From Xanthobacteraceae bacterium (lineage in GTDB: Bacteria > Pseudomonadota > Alphaproteobacteria > Rhizobiales > Xanthobacteraceae), in the NCBI GenBank assembly GCA_029266425.1, contig JAQSWY010000002.1:62001-126000 (forward strand): a DNA stretch of 64,000 bases. The letters are read 5' to 3'. Shown in pieces: positions 1 through 8,050 of this stretch; positions within the stretch are counted from its first letter, which is position 1; every line of letters begins with the position of its first letter. The translations under genes and the position numbers were made by a program. The notes under the pieces are model-generated. The model searched no databases, was not told where the DNA came from, and saw only the letters and a list, made by a program, of their open reading frames with translations.

Positions 1-508
1 GGAACGGGTCGAGGATCACCTTGCGGTCGCCGGCGGTATAGACCCGCCTGTCGACGCCGAGCTTCTCGATCGCCTTGTCGAAGCCGAAGCCGGCGCTGAC
101 CACGCCGATCGAGCCGACGATCGAGAACGGATCGGCGACGATCTCGTCGGCCGCGCAGGCCAGCATATAGCCGCCGGAGGCCGCGACATCCTCGACGAAG
201 GCGATGACCGGGAGCTTCTTCTCCTCCGCGAGGAGGCGGATGCGCTTGTAGACGAGATGGGACTGCGCCGGAGAGCCGCCGGGGGAATTGATGACCAGCG
301 CCACCGCCTTGGCGCCCTTGACCGCGAAGGCACGATCCAGCGTCTTTGCAACGCCGGCGAAGGTGATGCCGGGCCGGAAGGGCGTCGAAAGCCCGATGGC
401 GCCGTGGAGCCGGACCACCGGCACGATGGCGGCGCCGGCGCGCATGCGGGCCGGCAGGAGCGGCTCGATGCCGCGGCGAATCTTCATCAGCAGGGAAGGT
501 TCGGACAT
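1..508 (-). CDS. S49 family serine peptidase (SohB/SppA-like), C-terminus beyond window
   Basis: N-terminal 169 residues of a signal-peptide-peptidase-family protease that cleaves membrane or membrane-associated peptides with a Ser-Lys dyad. Visible are INSPGGSPAQS (residues 73-83), the nucleophile region AASGGY with Ser111, VGSIGVVS (131-138), and Lys163 in GDRKVILDPF, in the place expected for the general base. There is no obvious N-terminal membrane helix, which fits the short SohB/SppA-like forms of alphaproteobacteria rather than the long two-domain SppA. The start is the ATG at 508, which begins MSEPSLLMKIRRG. The 3' end is cut by the window edge, so length and C-terminus are unknown. 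The next upstream gene, on the same strand, is the methyltransferase at 699, separated by an F1 repeat. Confidence 0.9.
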   Translation of the reverse strand, partial: MSEPSLLMKIRRGIEPLLPARMRAGAAIVPVVRLHGAIGLSTPFRPGITFAGVAKTLDRAFAVKGAKAVALVINSPGGSPAQSHLVYKRIRLLAEEKKLPVIAFVEDVAASGGYMLACAADEIVADPFSIVGSIGVVSAGFGFDKAIEKLGVDRRVYTAGDRKVILDPF

Positions 509-579
509 GGGTTCAGAGATAGGCCGGGGCGGCCCCTTCCTCAAGCACCGGCAGGAAAGATGACGTTGCGTACGGTGAA

Positions 580-675
580 CATCCTTCGAGGCCCCTGCTG
601 CGGCACCTCAGGATGACCTCGCTTTTAAGAACCACGTCATCCTGAGGTGCGAGCAAAGCGAGCCTCGAAGGAGGT
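580..675. repeat. F1 palindromic repeat, copy 1
   Basis: Intergenic element of about 96 bp built as two inverted arms: CATCCTTCGAGGC ... CACCTCAGGATGA, a short spacer, then TCATCCTGAGGTGC ... GCCTCGAAGG. The right arm carries the tip hairpin GCGAGCAAAGCGAGC. It lies between two genes read on the minus strand (methyltransferase and S49 peptidase). Further copies start at 15742, 36510, 43527, 44415 (half), 47952 and 54938. Confidence 0.9.
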
Positions 676-698
676 TCAAGCAGCGGCCGGCCGCCGCG

Positions 699-1460
699 TT
701 AAATCCCCGCCCCACCCCTCAGCACCCGCTCGGCCGCCTCGCTCGGGCGGCCGGCTTCGTCTGCCAGCACCAGGCCGGGCAACAGGCTCGGCGGGGTGCG
801 GCGACCCTTGAGCGCGATGACGAGGATGCGGATCGCCGGCGCAGCCGGGCCGGGATGCACCGGGCGGATCGCCGCAGCGCCGAAACGGCCCTTGAGCGTC
901 CCGAGCACGGCTTCCAGCGCTTCCGGCCGATGGATCAGGCACAGCCGGCCCCCTGGCTCCAGCAGCCGCTCGGCGGCGCGCACCCACATATCGAGCGTGG
1001 CGTCAGCGGCCATATGGGCGTGGGCGCGCCGCTCATGGGGCGAGACGCGATGGCGGGCGGGATCGTTGAAGGGCGGGTTCATCAGCACCACGTCCGCACC
1101 CGCCGCCGCGGGGGCGGCCGGTCCCGAGGGGCGGGCGAGCGAGGCCACGTCCGCCGCCACCACCACGACGCGGGCGCGCAGGTCCGGCTCCTGGCGACCG
1201 GCATTCTCCCGCGCCAGCGTGGCCATGGCCGGATCGATCTCCACCAGCGTGACCTCTATCTCGGTCAGGCGGACCGCGAGCGCCAGTCCCGCCGAGCCGA
1301 CGCCAGCGCCGAGATCGACCGCACGGCGCGCATCCTCCGGCACGCTCGCGGCGAGCAGCAGCGCGTCGTGACCGACGCGGTGCCCCGTGGCGGGCTGGAG
1401 CAGCCGCAGCCGCCCGCCGAGCACGGCATCGTCGGTGATATCGGAGCTAAGGTCGCTCAA
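699..1460 (-). CDS. N6-adenine-type SAM-dependent methyltransferase (TrmN6/YfiC-like)
   Basis: Class I SAM-dependent methyltransferase of 253 residues. SAM-binding motif I is VDLGAGVGSAG (residues 48-58) and the catalytic motif IV is NPPF (128-131), the signature of amino-methylating enzymes. The closest match I recognise is the YfiC/TrmN6 group, which methylates A37 of tRNA1(Val); other small RNA or protein N-methyltransferases share these motifs, so the substrate is inferred. I chose the TTG start at 1460, seven bases after the stop of the DUF2007 gene, because the frame further upstream is only a shadow of that gene. No strong ribosome site is visible, so translational coupling to the DUF2007 gene is likely. 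Confidence 0.82.
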   Translation of the reverse strand: MSDLSSDITDDAVLGGRLRLLQPATGHRVGHDALLLAASVPEDARRAVDLGAGVGSAGLALAVRLTEIEVTLVEIDPAMATLARENAGRQEPDLRARVVVVAADVASLARPSGPAAPAAAGADVVLMNPPFNDPARHRVSPHERRAHAHMAADATLDMWVRAAERLLEPGGRLCLIHRPEALEAVLGTLKGRFGAAAIRPVHPGPAAPAIRILVIALKGRRTPPSLLPGLVLADEAGRPSEAAERVLRGGAGI

Positions 1461-1467
1461 GGAGCCG

Positions 1468-1689
1468 TCAGTCCGCCAGCACATGGCCGAGACCGGCCTC
1501 GGCCAGGAGGTCACGGGCGCGGCGCAGGTAATCCTCTTCCACCAGCAGGCGGCGGGGCAGCAGGCCGATGGAGCCTTCAAGCGCGCTCATATGGCCGTCC
1601 GCCACATAATGCGGGATGCGCGCGGCCTTCAGCAGCGCCTCCACGGCGGAGATCAGCACGAGGTCGTTGGTGCGCAGCAGTTCACGCAT
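1468..1689 (-). CDS. DUF2007 small protein
   Basis: A 73-residue protein of the DUF2007 family (putative signal-transducing proteins of unknown role). It starts MRELLRTNDLVLISAVEALL and contains the family pattern of an N-terminal strand, a helix and a two-strand core (IPHYVADGHMSALEG, then RRLLVEEDYLRRARDLL). It is the first gene of a minus-strand pair with the methyltransferase (gap of seven bases) and is divergent from the polyprenyl synthase. No catalytic residues are visible, so a binding or regulatory role is possible but not shown. Confidence 0.8.
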   Translation of the reverse strand: MRELLRTNDLVLISAVEALLKAARIPHYVADGHMSALEGSIGLLPRRLLVEEDYLRRARDLLAEAGLGHVLAD

Positions 1690-1794
1690 GTGTGCATCAT
1701 GTCACGCACCAGCGCGGCGCGCGAGGATAAAGCCACAGTGGCGCAGCGACTTCGCTCCGCGACCCTTGGAGCATCTTGCCGCTCATCCGCCCCC

Positions 1795-1823
1795 TTGATG
1801 TGCGTGCGCACTCCTCCTTATGG
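1795..1823 (+). promoter_or_regulatory. Candidate sigma-70-type promoter for polyprenyl synthase
   Basis: TTGATG (1795-1800), 17 bases, then TTATGG (1818-1823), about 60 bases before the GTG start. The spacing is canonical, but the -10 box is a weak match. This is a prediction by eye only. Confidence 0.3.
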
Positions 1824-1883
1824 TGCGCCCGCAGGCGTATTGTCCTCCGGGCGCGCGCCCCGCCAATATGTCGAGGAACTCCC

Positions 1884-2894
1884 GTGGCCGTCGTCCTGCC
1901 CTTCGATCCCGTCGCCGAACCCTCCCTGGAGGGCATCATCGAACTCGTCCGCGCCGACATGGAGCGTGTCAATGCGATGATCCTGTCGCGTACCGGCTCG
2001 GAAGTGACGATGATCCCGGAGGTGGCGAACCACCTCATCTCCTCCGGCGGCAAGCGGCTGCGGCCGATGCTGACGCTCGCCACCGCCGAGCTCGCCGCCT
2101 ATCAGGGCGATGGCGACGTGAAGCTCGCCGCCGCGGTCGAGTTCATGCACACCGCAACGCTCCTGCATGACGACGTGGTGGACGATAGCGAGATGCGCCG
2201 CGGCAAGCTTGCCGCCCGCATGCTGTGGGGCAATGAGGCGAGCGTGCTGGTCGGCGACTTCCTGCTCGGCCAGGCGTTCCGCATGATGGTCGAGGTGGGC
2301 AGCATGCGCGCGCTCGACATCCTCTCCACCGCCGCCGTGGTGATCGCAGAGGGCGAGGTCGCCCAGCTCGCCGCCGCCAAGAACACCGCGACCACCGAGG
2401 ATGAATATCTCGCCGTGATCCGCGGCAAGACCGCCGAACTATTCGCCGCGGCGTCCGAGGTCGGGCCGGTGATCGGCGCCCTGACGAAGGCCGAGCAGGC
2501 GGCCTGCCGCAGCTACGGGATGAATCTCGGCATCGCCTTCCAACTGGTCGACGACGCGCTGGACTATGGTGGCTCGCGTTCCAAGCTCGGCAAGAATGTC
2601 GGCGACGATTTCCGGGAGGGCAAGATCACGCTGCCGGTCGTGCTCGCCTTCCGTCGCGGCAATGACGAGGAGCGCGGTTTCTGGAAGCGCTGCCTCGAGG
2701 AAGGCGAGATCACTGAAGGCGACCTCGAGCGCGCCATGGAACTGCTCGACCGGCACAAGGCGCTGACCGACACGGTGGACCGAGCCCGGCACTATGGGGC
2801 CATCGCCAAGGATGCGCTGGGCTTGTTCGCCGACGGCCCGGCCAAGCGCGCGCTGCTCGACGTGGTGGATTTCTGCGTGGCGCGGGCGCGCTGA
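1884..2894 (+). CDS. ispB: Long-chain all-trans polyprenyl diphosphate synthase
   Basis: A 336-residue trans-prenyltransferase that adds isopentenyl diphosphate units to an allylic primer to make the ubiquinone side chain. GGKRLRP lies at residues 55-61, the first aspartate-rich motif DDVVD at 96-100 and the second, DDALD, at 223-227. The residue five places before the first motif is Ala91, which in this family goes with long products (octaprenyl to decaprenyl); the exact chain length is inferred. The GTG start at 1884 follows GAGGAA at 1873-1878. Longer open frame upstream lacks family similarity. It is transcribed away from the DUF2007/methyltransferase pair, an arrangement common in Rhizobiales. 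Confidence 0.92.
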   Translation: MAVVLPFDPVAEPSLEGIIELVRADMERVNAMILSRTGSEVTMIPEVANHLISSGGKRLRPMLTLATAELAAYQGDGDVKLAAAVEFMHTATLLHDDVVDDSEMRRGKLAARMLWGNEASVLVGDFLLGQAFRMMVEVGSMRALDILSTAAVVIAEGEVAQLAAAKNTATTEDEYLAVIRGKTAELFAAASEVGPVIGALTKAEQAACRSYGMNLGIAFQLVDDALDYGGSRSKLGKNVGDDFREGKITLPVVLAFRRGNDEERGFWKRCLEEGEITEGDLERAMELLDRHKALTDTVDRARHYGAIAKDALGLFADGPAKRALLDVVDFCVARAR

Positions 2895-2904
2895 GCGCCA
2901 GGCA

Positions 2905-3357
2905 TCATTTCTCGCTGTCGGTAAAGGCGATGAAGCGGGCGATGCGCCAAACCCCATCGGGATCGCGCCGGAAGACGTCCATTCCCTGTTCGATGCTCTG
3001 CTTCGTCTCCCCTCCGCTCTGCGTGGTCAGCGTCCAGGTCAGCCGGACCACGGCCTGATCTCCCGAGATCAGCACTTCGTGGATCGTGGGGGCGTAGTTC
3101 AGCCGGACCCCAGGACGGGTCATTGCCCGTTCCAGCCGCCGACAGATCGTTGCCTTGTCGCCTTCGGGCGCATCGGGCACCGTGTCGCGGACATCTTCGG
3201 CAAACAGCTCGCAAGCGCGCTGCGCATCGCCCGAATTGAAGGCCTCCGCCCACGCCTGCAAACGCGTGCGGATTGCCGCCTCGTCCGCTGCTGGTTCGGC
3301 CAGCGCCGGGCCACATGGAACCAGCAGGACAGCCAGAACGCCGAAACTGCGCAGCAT
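2905..3357 (-). CDS. Secreted NTF2-like (SnoaL/DUF4440-type) protein
   Basis: A 150-residue protein with a cleavable signal peptide (MLRSFGVLAVLLVPCGPALA) followed by a single cone-fold domain of the NTF2/SnoaL/DUF4440 type: IRTRLQAWAEAFNSGD, then strands carrying RLNYAPTIHEVLISGDQ and DVFRRDPDGVWRIARF. Members include ketosteroid-isomerase-like enzymes and many non-enzymatic binding proteins, so no reaction can be assigned. The ATG at 3357 is preceded by GAGGTGA, which decides the start over a frame reaching 33 bases further upstream. It converges with the polyprenyl synthase, leaving only 10 bases between stops, and it stands alone. Confidence 0.75.
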   Translation of the reverse strand: MLRSFGVLAVLLVPCGPALAEPAADEAAIRTRLQAWAEAFNSGDAQRACELFAEDVRDTVPDAPEGDKATICRRLERAMTRPGVRLNYAPTIHEVLISGDQAVVRLTWTLTTQSGGETKQSIEQGMDVFRRDPDGVWRIARFIAFTDSEK

Positions 3358-3436
3358 TGGCTCACCTCGTGCAACCAGGCGACGACACAAGCGCCAGCAT
3401 ACAGCCGGTTGCGCAACCTTGTCGCCGCCGTGCGAG

Positions 3437-3473
3437 CTTCGATCAGATGATTCCTAATCGGGAAATGCTCTAG
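3437..3473 (-). repeat. F3 repeat (half copy) abutting ynfA stop
   Basis: On the minus strand it reads CTAGAGCATTTCCCGATTAG and then GAATCATCTGATCGAAG, matching the left part of the F3 copy at 27899. The TAG in its first four bases is the stop codon of ynfA. Confidence 0.75.
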
Positions 3474-3799
3474 CCCCGCGGTCCGAACACCACCACGGCG
3501 GCCCCGACAAGGCAGATCGTCCCGCCGAGCACATCCCAGCGATCCGGCCGGAAATCCTCGATCGCCCACAGCCAGGCCAGCGAGGCGGCGATGTAGACCC
3601 CGCCATAGGCGGCGAAGGCGCGGCCGGCGGCTTCCGAATCGACCAGGGTCAGCAGCCAGGCGAAGGCGATCAGGCTGACCACGCCCGGTGCAAGCCAGAG
3701 CACGGAGGCGCCGTTGCGCACCACTGCCCAGAAGGCGAAGCAGCCGGCGATCTCGGCAAGGGCGGCGAGCACGAAGGCGAGCGGCGTGGTCAGCGGCAC
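3470..3799 (-). CDS. YnfA/UPF0060 family small membrane protein
   Basis: A 109-residue integral membrane protein with four predicted helices, of the UPF0060/YnfA family, which is related in size and topology to small multidrug resistance transporters. Recognisable stretches are [15 protein letters not shown], the central [20 protein letters not shown]-like segment, and the C-terminal [20 protein letters not shown]. It starts at a GTG (3799), five bases after the ispE stop, and probably shares the ispE transcript. Its TAG stop is the TAG of an F3 repeat, so the last residues (GPRG) sit right against the element. Confidence 0.85.
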   Translation of the reverse strand: MPLTTPLAFVLAALAEIAGCFAFWAVVRNGASVLWLAPGVVSLIAFAWLLTLVDSEAAGRAFAAYGGVYIAASLAWLWAIEDFRPDRWDVLGGTICLVGAAVVVFGPRG

Positions 3800-3803
3800 G
3801 TTC

Positions 3804-4706
3804 TCACCCCAGCACCGTCGGCTTGACCCACCAGCCGGGGTGCGCCGCCTTCACCAGCTTGGCCGCGCGCGCCGCCGCGCGGCAATCGTCATAGAGCGCG
3901 AACATTGTCGCACCGGAACCCGACATGCGGACGAGACGATGGCCGGGGGTCGCCTCCAGCGCAGCGGCGACCTCCGCCAATACCGGGGCGAGGCGCTGGG
4001 CCGGGGCCTCTAGATCGTTCGGCTCACCCCTGAGGAAGGTGAGCAGGGCCGAGCGGTCCGCCGGCGGCGAGGCGGGGACCGATGCACGCACCTCGCCGGG
4101 CTGCAGCGCCAGCAGGCGGAACACCTCGGCGGTCGAGACCGGCACGCGCGGATTGACCAGCACCAGCCCGAAGCGCGGCAGCACGACCGGGGCGATGCCC
4201 TCGCCGCGGCCGGTCATCAGGCAGGCAACGCTGGCGAGGCAGGCCGGAACGTCCGAGCCCGCCTCCAGCGCCGCTTCGCGCGGGCGCGGATCGTCGGGCG
4301 CAAGGCCGTTGAGCCGCGCCAGCAGGCGTAGCGCCGCCGCCGCGTCGGCCGAGCCGCCGCCGAGCCCGGCCGCCACCGGCAGATGCTTCACCAGATGAAA
4401 GCGCCCCATCGCGAGATCCGGCACCCTGGCGGCGAGCGCGCTGGCGGCGCGCAGCACGAGATTGTCCGCCTCGGCTCCGGCCTGCGCCGCGTTCGGCCCG
4501 CTGACCGCGAGGCTCAGGGGCCCCGGCTCCAGCGACAGCCGGTCCCCCGCACCGGCAAAGGCGACGAGGCTGACCAGCTCATGATAACCGTCGGCACGCC
4601 GGCCCAGCACGCGCAGGCTGAGATTGACCTTCGCGGGCGCGCGCTCGCGGAGCGCGGCGGCACTGCCAGACGGCGAGCGGGAAAATGGCTGGACGGAGAG
4701 CGACAT
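3804..4706 (-). CDS. ispE: 4-diphosphocytidyl-2-C-methyl-D-erythritol kinase
   Basis: GHMP-family kinase of 300 residues that phosphorylates CDP-methylerythritol, the fourth step of the MEP isoprenoid pathway. The substrate motif [10 protein letters not shown] begins at residue 24, the ATP loop [13 protein letters not shown] spans 111-123, and the conserved Asp of GSDVP is Asp152. The ATG at 4706 gives a length normal for the family; an in-frame ATG 42 bases upstream exists, but the extra residues look unlike the family. It supplies precursors for the polyprenyl synthase 2 kb away. Its promoter region is shared with the divergent rimP operon. Confidence 0.93.
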   Translation of the reverse strand: MSLSVQPFSRSPSGSAAALRERAPAKVNLSLRVLGRRADGYHELVSLVAFAGAGDRLSLEPGPLSLAVSGPNAAQAGAEADNLVLRAASALAARVPDLAMGRFHLVKHLPVAAGLGGGSADAAAALRLLARLNGLAPDDPRPREAALEAGSDVPACLASVACLMTGRGEGIAPVVLPRFGLVLVNPRVPVSTAEVFRLLALQPGEVRASVPASPPADRSALLTFLRGEPNDLEAPAQRLAPVLAEVAAALEATPGHRLVRMSGSGATMFALYDDCRAAARAAKLVKAAHPGWWVKPTVLG

Positions 4707-4751
4707 CACGCGCTTATGCGATCCCGCCCGCGCTCTCGCAAGCATCACGGC

Positions 4752-4779
4752 TTGCGCGAAACAGCGATTTCGCTATATA
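4752..4779 (+). promoter_or_regulatory. Promoter of the rimP-nusA-infB operon
   Basis: TTGCGC (4752-4757), 16 bases, then TATATA (4774-4779): a good vegetative promoter by eye. Predicted initiation near 4786 would place the hairpin at 4826-4859 in the untranslated leader, about 100 bases before the rimP ATG. Confidence 0.65.
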
Positions 4780-4825
4780 AGCCACGCATCCTTCATATCT
4801 CATAGCGATCTGAAAAGGTCGGTTG

Positions 4826-4859
4826 AGAGTGGGTTCCGCCGCCGGGACCCGCTCTTTTT
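4826..4859 (+). terminator. Intrinsic terminator in the rimP leader (attenuator)
   Basis: AGAGTGGGTTCC (4826-4837) pairs along its full length with GGGACCCGCTCT (4844-4855) across the loop GCCGCC, with two G-T wobbles, and is followed by TTTTT. It lies after the promoter at 4752 and 30 bases before the rimP start, so it should end a share of transcripts before the operon. NusA, encoded second in the operon, strengthens hairpin termination, so feedback control is a natural reading; the readthrough mechanism is not visible. Confidence 0.75.
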
Positions 4860-4889
4860 GCATTCGGCCAGTTCTGCCGACCGGGGACC

Positions 4890-5690
4890 ATGACCGAGAC
4901 CAACGTCGCCGCGACCATAGAAGCCAGCCTGGACGAGCCGCGCCTCATCACCGAGACGGGACCGGCGGCGCGCGTCGCCGGCATTGTCGAGCCGGTACTG
5001 GCCGGTCTCGGCTTCCGGCTGGTCCGGGTCCGGCTGTCCGGCCGCGACGGCATCACCCTGCAGATCATGGCGGAACGGCCCGACGGCAGTTTCGGCATCG
5101 ACGAGTGCGAGGCGGCGAGCCGCGCCATCTCCCCGGTGCTCGACGTCGAGGATCCGATCTCGGGCGCCTATCACCTGGAAATGTCCTCGCCCGGCATCGA
5201 CCGGCCGCTGATGCGGATCAGCGACTTCCTGCGCTGGGCCGGCCACGAGGTGAAGGTCGAGATGGCGGTACCGTTCGACGGCCGCAAGCGCTTCCGCGGC
5301 CTGCTGCTCGGCGCCGAGGACGCCCACGCCATCATACGCATCAGCGATGCGCCGACGGATGCGCCCGACACTTTCCGGCTGCCGATCACCGACATCGCCG
5401 AGGCGCGCCTCGTCCTGACCGACGCGCTGATCCGCGAGGCGCTGCGGCGCGACAAGGCGCTGCGCGAGGCGGATGGCGGCGAGGAAGAGCTCGACGACGA
5501 GACCGGCAGCGAGGAGGCCGGCGAGGAAATCGCGGTCCGCATCCTGCCGGCGAAGAAGATGCCGGTGAGGAAGGACGAGAAGAGCCCCTGGGCCGGCAAG
5601 CGCGTTGCCAAGCACGCAAACAAGAACACGCCCACGAAGAACCCGCCCGGCAAACCAAGCCGGAAATCCACCGCGAAGGAGACGCACTGA
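4890..5690 (+). CDS. rimP: Ribosome maturation factor RimP
   Basis: A 266-residue factor for 30S subunit maturation. The RimP N-domain covers about residues 28-110 ([48 protein letters not shown]) and the SH3-like C-domain about 115-180. The chain then continues for about 80 residues beyond the usual family end: an acidic stretch ([16 protein letters not shown]) followed by a Lys/Pro-rich basic tail. This low-complexity extension could contact RNA, but that is inference. Its stop overlaps the nusA ATG by one base. Expression is probably limited by the leader terminator. Confidence 0.95.
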   Translation: MTETNVAATIEASLDEPRLITETGPAARVAGIVEPVLAGLGFRLVRVRLSGRDGITLQIMAERPDGSFGIDECEAASRAISPVLDVEDPISGAYHLEMSSPGIDRPLMRISDFLRWAGHEVKVEMAVPFDGRKRFRGLLLGAEDAHAIIRISDAPTDAPDTFRLPITDIAEARLVLTDALIREALRRDKALREADGGEEELDDETGSEEAGEEIAVRILPAKKMPVRKDEKSPWAGKRVAKHANKNTPTKNPPGKPSRKSTAKETH

Positions 5691-7297
5691 TGGTTGTCGT
5701 CAGCGCAAACCGGCTCGAACTGCTCCAGATCGCCGACGCGGTCGCCCGCGAGAAGTCGATCGACCGGAGCATTGTCATCGCCGCCATGGAGGACGCGATC
5801 GCCAAAGCGGCGCGTTCGCGCTACGGCGCCGAGACCGACATCCATGCCGAGATCAATTCGCGCACCGGCGAATTGCGCCTGGCGCGGCATCTCCTCGTGG
5901 TCGAACAGGTCGAGAATTCGGCCATCGAGATCGATCTCCCCGGCGCCCGCCGGCTGAACCCGGCGGCGCAGATCGGCGATTCCATCGCCGACACCCTGCC
6001 GCCCTTCGATTTCGGCCGCATCGCCGCGCAGAGCGCGAAGCAGGTCATCGTGCAGAAGGTGCGCGAGGCTGAGCGCGACCGGCAGTATGACGAGTACAAG
6101 GACCGCATCGGCGAGATCGTGAACGGCGCGGTGAAGCGCGTCGAATACGGCAATGTCGTCGTCGATCTCGGCCGCGGCGAGGGCTCGCTCCGCCGTGACG
6201 AGCTGCTGCCGCGCGAGATCTTCAAGACCGGCGACCGCATCCGCGCCTATGTCTACGACGTGCGCCGCGAGCCGCGCGGCCCGCAGATCTTCCTGTCGCG
6301 CACCCATCCGCAGTTCATGGCGAAGCTGTTCGCGCAGGAAGTGCCGGAAATCTATGACGGCATCGTCGAGATCCGTGCGGTCGCCCGCGACCCCGGCTCG
6401 CGCGCCAAGATCGCCGTGGTCTCGCGGGATTCCTCGGTCGATCCGGTCGGCGCCTGCGTCGGCATGCGCGGCTCGCGCGTGCAGGCGGTGGTGAACGAGC
6501 TGCAGGGCGAGAAGATCGACATCATCCCGTGGTCGCCGGACGTCGCGACCTTCATCGTCAATGCGCTGGCCCCGGCGGAAGTCGTGAAGGTGGTGCTCGA
6601 CGAAGACCGCGAGCGTATTGAAGTCGTGGTCCCGGATGCCCAATTGTCTCTCGCCATCGGCCGCCGCGGCCAGAATGTGCGCCTCGCCTCCCAGCTTACC
6701 GGCTGGGACATCGACATCATGACCGAGGCGGAAGAGAGCGAGCGGCGGCAGAAGGAATTCGCCGAACGTACCAAGATGTTCGCCGAGGCGCTCGACCTCG
6801 ACGAGATGATGGGGCAGCTGCTGGCCTCCGAAGGCTTCGCCACCGTCGAAGAGCTGGCCTATGTGCCGCTCAACGAATTGTCGAGCATCGAAGGCTTCGA
6901 TGAGGATACCGCGCAGGAGCTGCAGAACCGGGCGCAAAACTATCTCGCCCGGATCGAGGCCGATTTCGACGAGCGCCGCCGCGCGCTCGGTGTCGAGGAC
7001 GAGGTGCGCGAGGTCGAGGGCGTGACCTCGCCGATGCTGGTCGCCTTCGGCGAGAACGACATCAAGACGGTCGAGGATCTCGCTGGCTGCGCCACCGACG
7101 ATCTCATCGGCTGGACCGAGCGGAAGGATGGCGAGACCATCCGTATCGCCGGCGCGCTGGAAGGCTTCGGCCTTTCCCGCGAGGAGGCCGAGGCCTTGAT
7201 CATGCGGGCCCGCGTCAAGGCCGGCTGGCTCACCGAGGAAGACCTTGCCGGCCCGGCCGACGAGGAAGTGCCCGGCGACGAGGCCGAGCAAGGCTGA
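5690..7297 (+). CDS. nusA: Transcription termination/antitermination factor NusA
   Basis: A 535-residue RNA polymerase-binding factor. In order: N-terminal polymerase-binding domain (about 1-125), S1 domain beginning at residue 140 ([20 protein letters not shown]), KH1 with [20 protein letters not shown] (about 253-275), KH2 with [19 protein letters not shown] (about 320), and two helix-hairpin-helix-like acidic repeats ([31 protein letters not shown]) ending in an acidic tail. Such acidic repeats are typical of the proteobacterial NusA C-terminus. The ATG overlaps the rimP stop, so the two are coupled. As an enhancer of hairpin pausing it may act on the terminator in its own leader. Confidence 0.97.
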   Translation: MVVVSANRLELLQIADAVAREKSIDRSIVIAAMEDAIAKAARSRYGAETDIHAEINSRTGELRLARHLLVVEQVENSAIEIDLPGARRLNPAAQIGDSIADTLPPFDFGRIAAQSAKQVIVQKVREAERDRQYDEYKDRIGEIVNGAVKRVEYGNVVVDLGRGEGSLRRDELLPREIFKTGDRIRAYVYDVRREPRGPQIFLSRTHPQFMAKLFAQEVPEIYDGIVEIRAVARDPGSRAKIAVVSRDSSVDPVGACVGMRGSRVQAVVNELQGEKIDIIPWSPDVATFIVNALAPAEVVKVVLDEDRERIEVVVPDAQLSLAIGRRGQNVRLASQLTGWDIDIMTEAEESERRQKEFAERTKMFAEALDLDEMMGQLLASEGFATVEELAYVPLNELSSIEGFDEDTAQELQNRAQNYLARIEADFDERRRALGVEDEVREVEGVTSPMLVAFGENDIKTVEDLAGCATDDLIGWTERKDGETIRIAGALEGFGLSREEAEALIMRARVKAGWLTEEDLAGPADEEVPGDEAEQG

Positions 7298-7307
7298 CCA
7301 GGAGAGC

Positions 7308-7985
7308 ATGGCAGGCATGCTGGCGATGCGCGACGAGGTGCACATGGACGACGTGCACATGGAAGACGAGACCGATGCCGGACCCGGCACCGGCCGCGTC
7401 CTCTCGCGCCTGTGCATCGCCACGCGCGAGGTGAAGCCGGTCGACGAATTGCTGCGCTTCGTGGCGGCGCCGGACGGCACCCTGGTGCCGGATCTCGCCG
7501 CAAAGCTGCCCGGCCGCGGCGCCTGGGTCACCGCGACCCGGTCCGCCGTTACCGAGGCGATGAAGAGACGAGCCTTCGGCCGCGCCTTCAAGGGCAAGGC
7601 CAAGGCGCCGGATGCCGGTCTTCCCGACCTCGTGGAAGGGCTTCTGGAGAAGGACGCGCTCGCCGCTCTCGCGCTCGCCAACAAGGCGGGCAAGCTGGTG
7701 GCGGGCAACACGAAAGTGACGGAAGCCCTCCGGGGGGGAGAGGTTTCCGTGCTGCTGCACGCGGCCGATGCCGCGGCCGACGGGGTGTCGAAGCTCGACG
7801 CCCTGGCGCGCCGTGTCGGCGCGGACACGGGCCGCGAAATCGCACGCGTGCAATGTCTTGCCGGAGCGCAATTGGACTTGGCGCTCGGCCGGGCAAATGT
7901 GGTACATGCTGCGCTGCTCGCGCACGGAACGAGCGCGAGCTTCGTCTCGCGCACACGTCGGCTCGAGCGCTGGCGTGCCGGATAA
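7308..7985 (+). CDS. YlxR (DUF448) RNA-binding protein with L7Ae-like C-domain
   Basis: A 225-residue protein between nusA and infB, the classical position of ylxR. After an acidic leader of about 29 residues comes the DUF448 fold with the signature [19 protein letters not shown] (34-52) and GRGAWV, equivalent to the GRGAY motif. A second domain with [16 protein letters not shown] resembles L7Ae/L30e-type ribosomal proteins, a combination usual in alphaproteobacteria. Proposed roles are nucleoid- or RNA-binding regulation. AGGAGA at 7300-7305 supports the ATG at 7308, ten bases after nusA. Confidence 0.85.
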   Translation: MAGMLAMRDEVHMDDVHMEDETDAGPGTGRVLSRLCIATREVKPVDELLRFVAAPDGTLVPDLAAKLPGRGAWVTATRSAVTEAMKRRAFGRAFKGKAKAPDAGLPDLVEGLLEKDALAALALANKAGKLVAGNTKVTEALRGGEVSVLLHAADAAADGVSKLDALARRVGADTGREIARVQCLAGAQLDLALGRANVVHAALLAHGTSASFVSRTRRLERWRAG

Positions 7986-8050
7986 GCAAGCTGGCGCGCA
8001 GGTTTGATGCATCCCCGCATGAGGCGCGGATGCTCAGGAACGGATACCGA

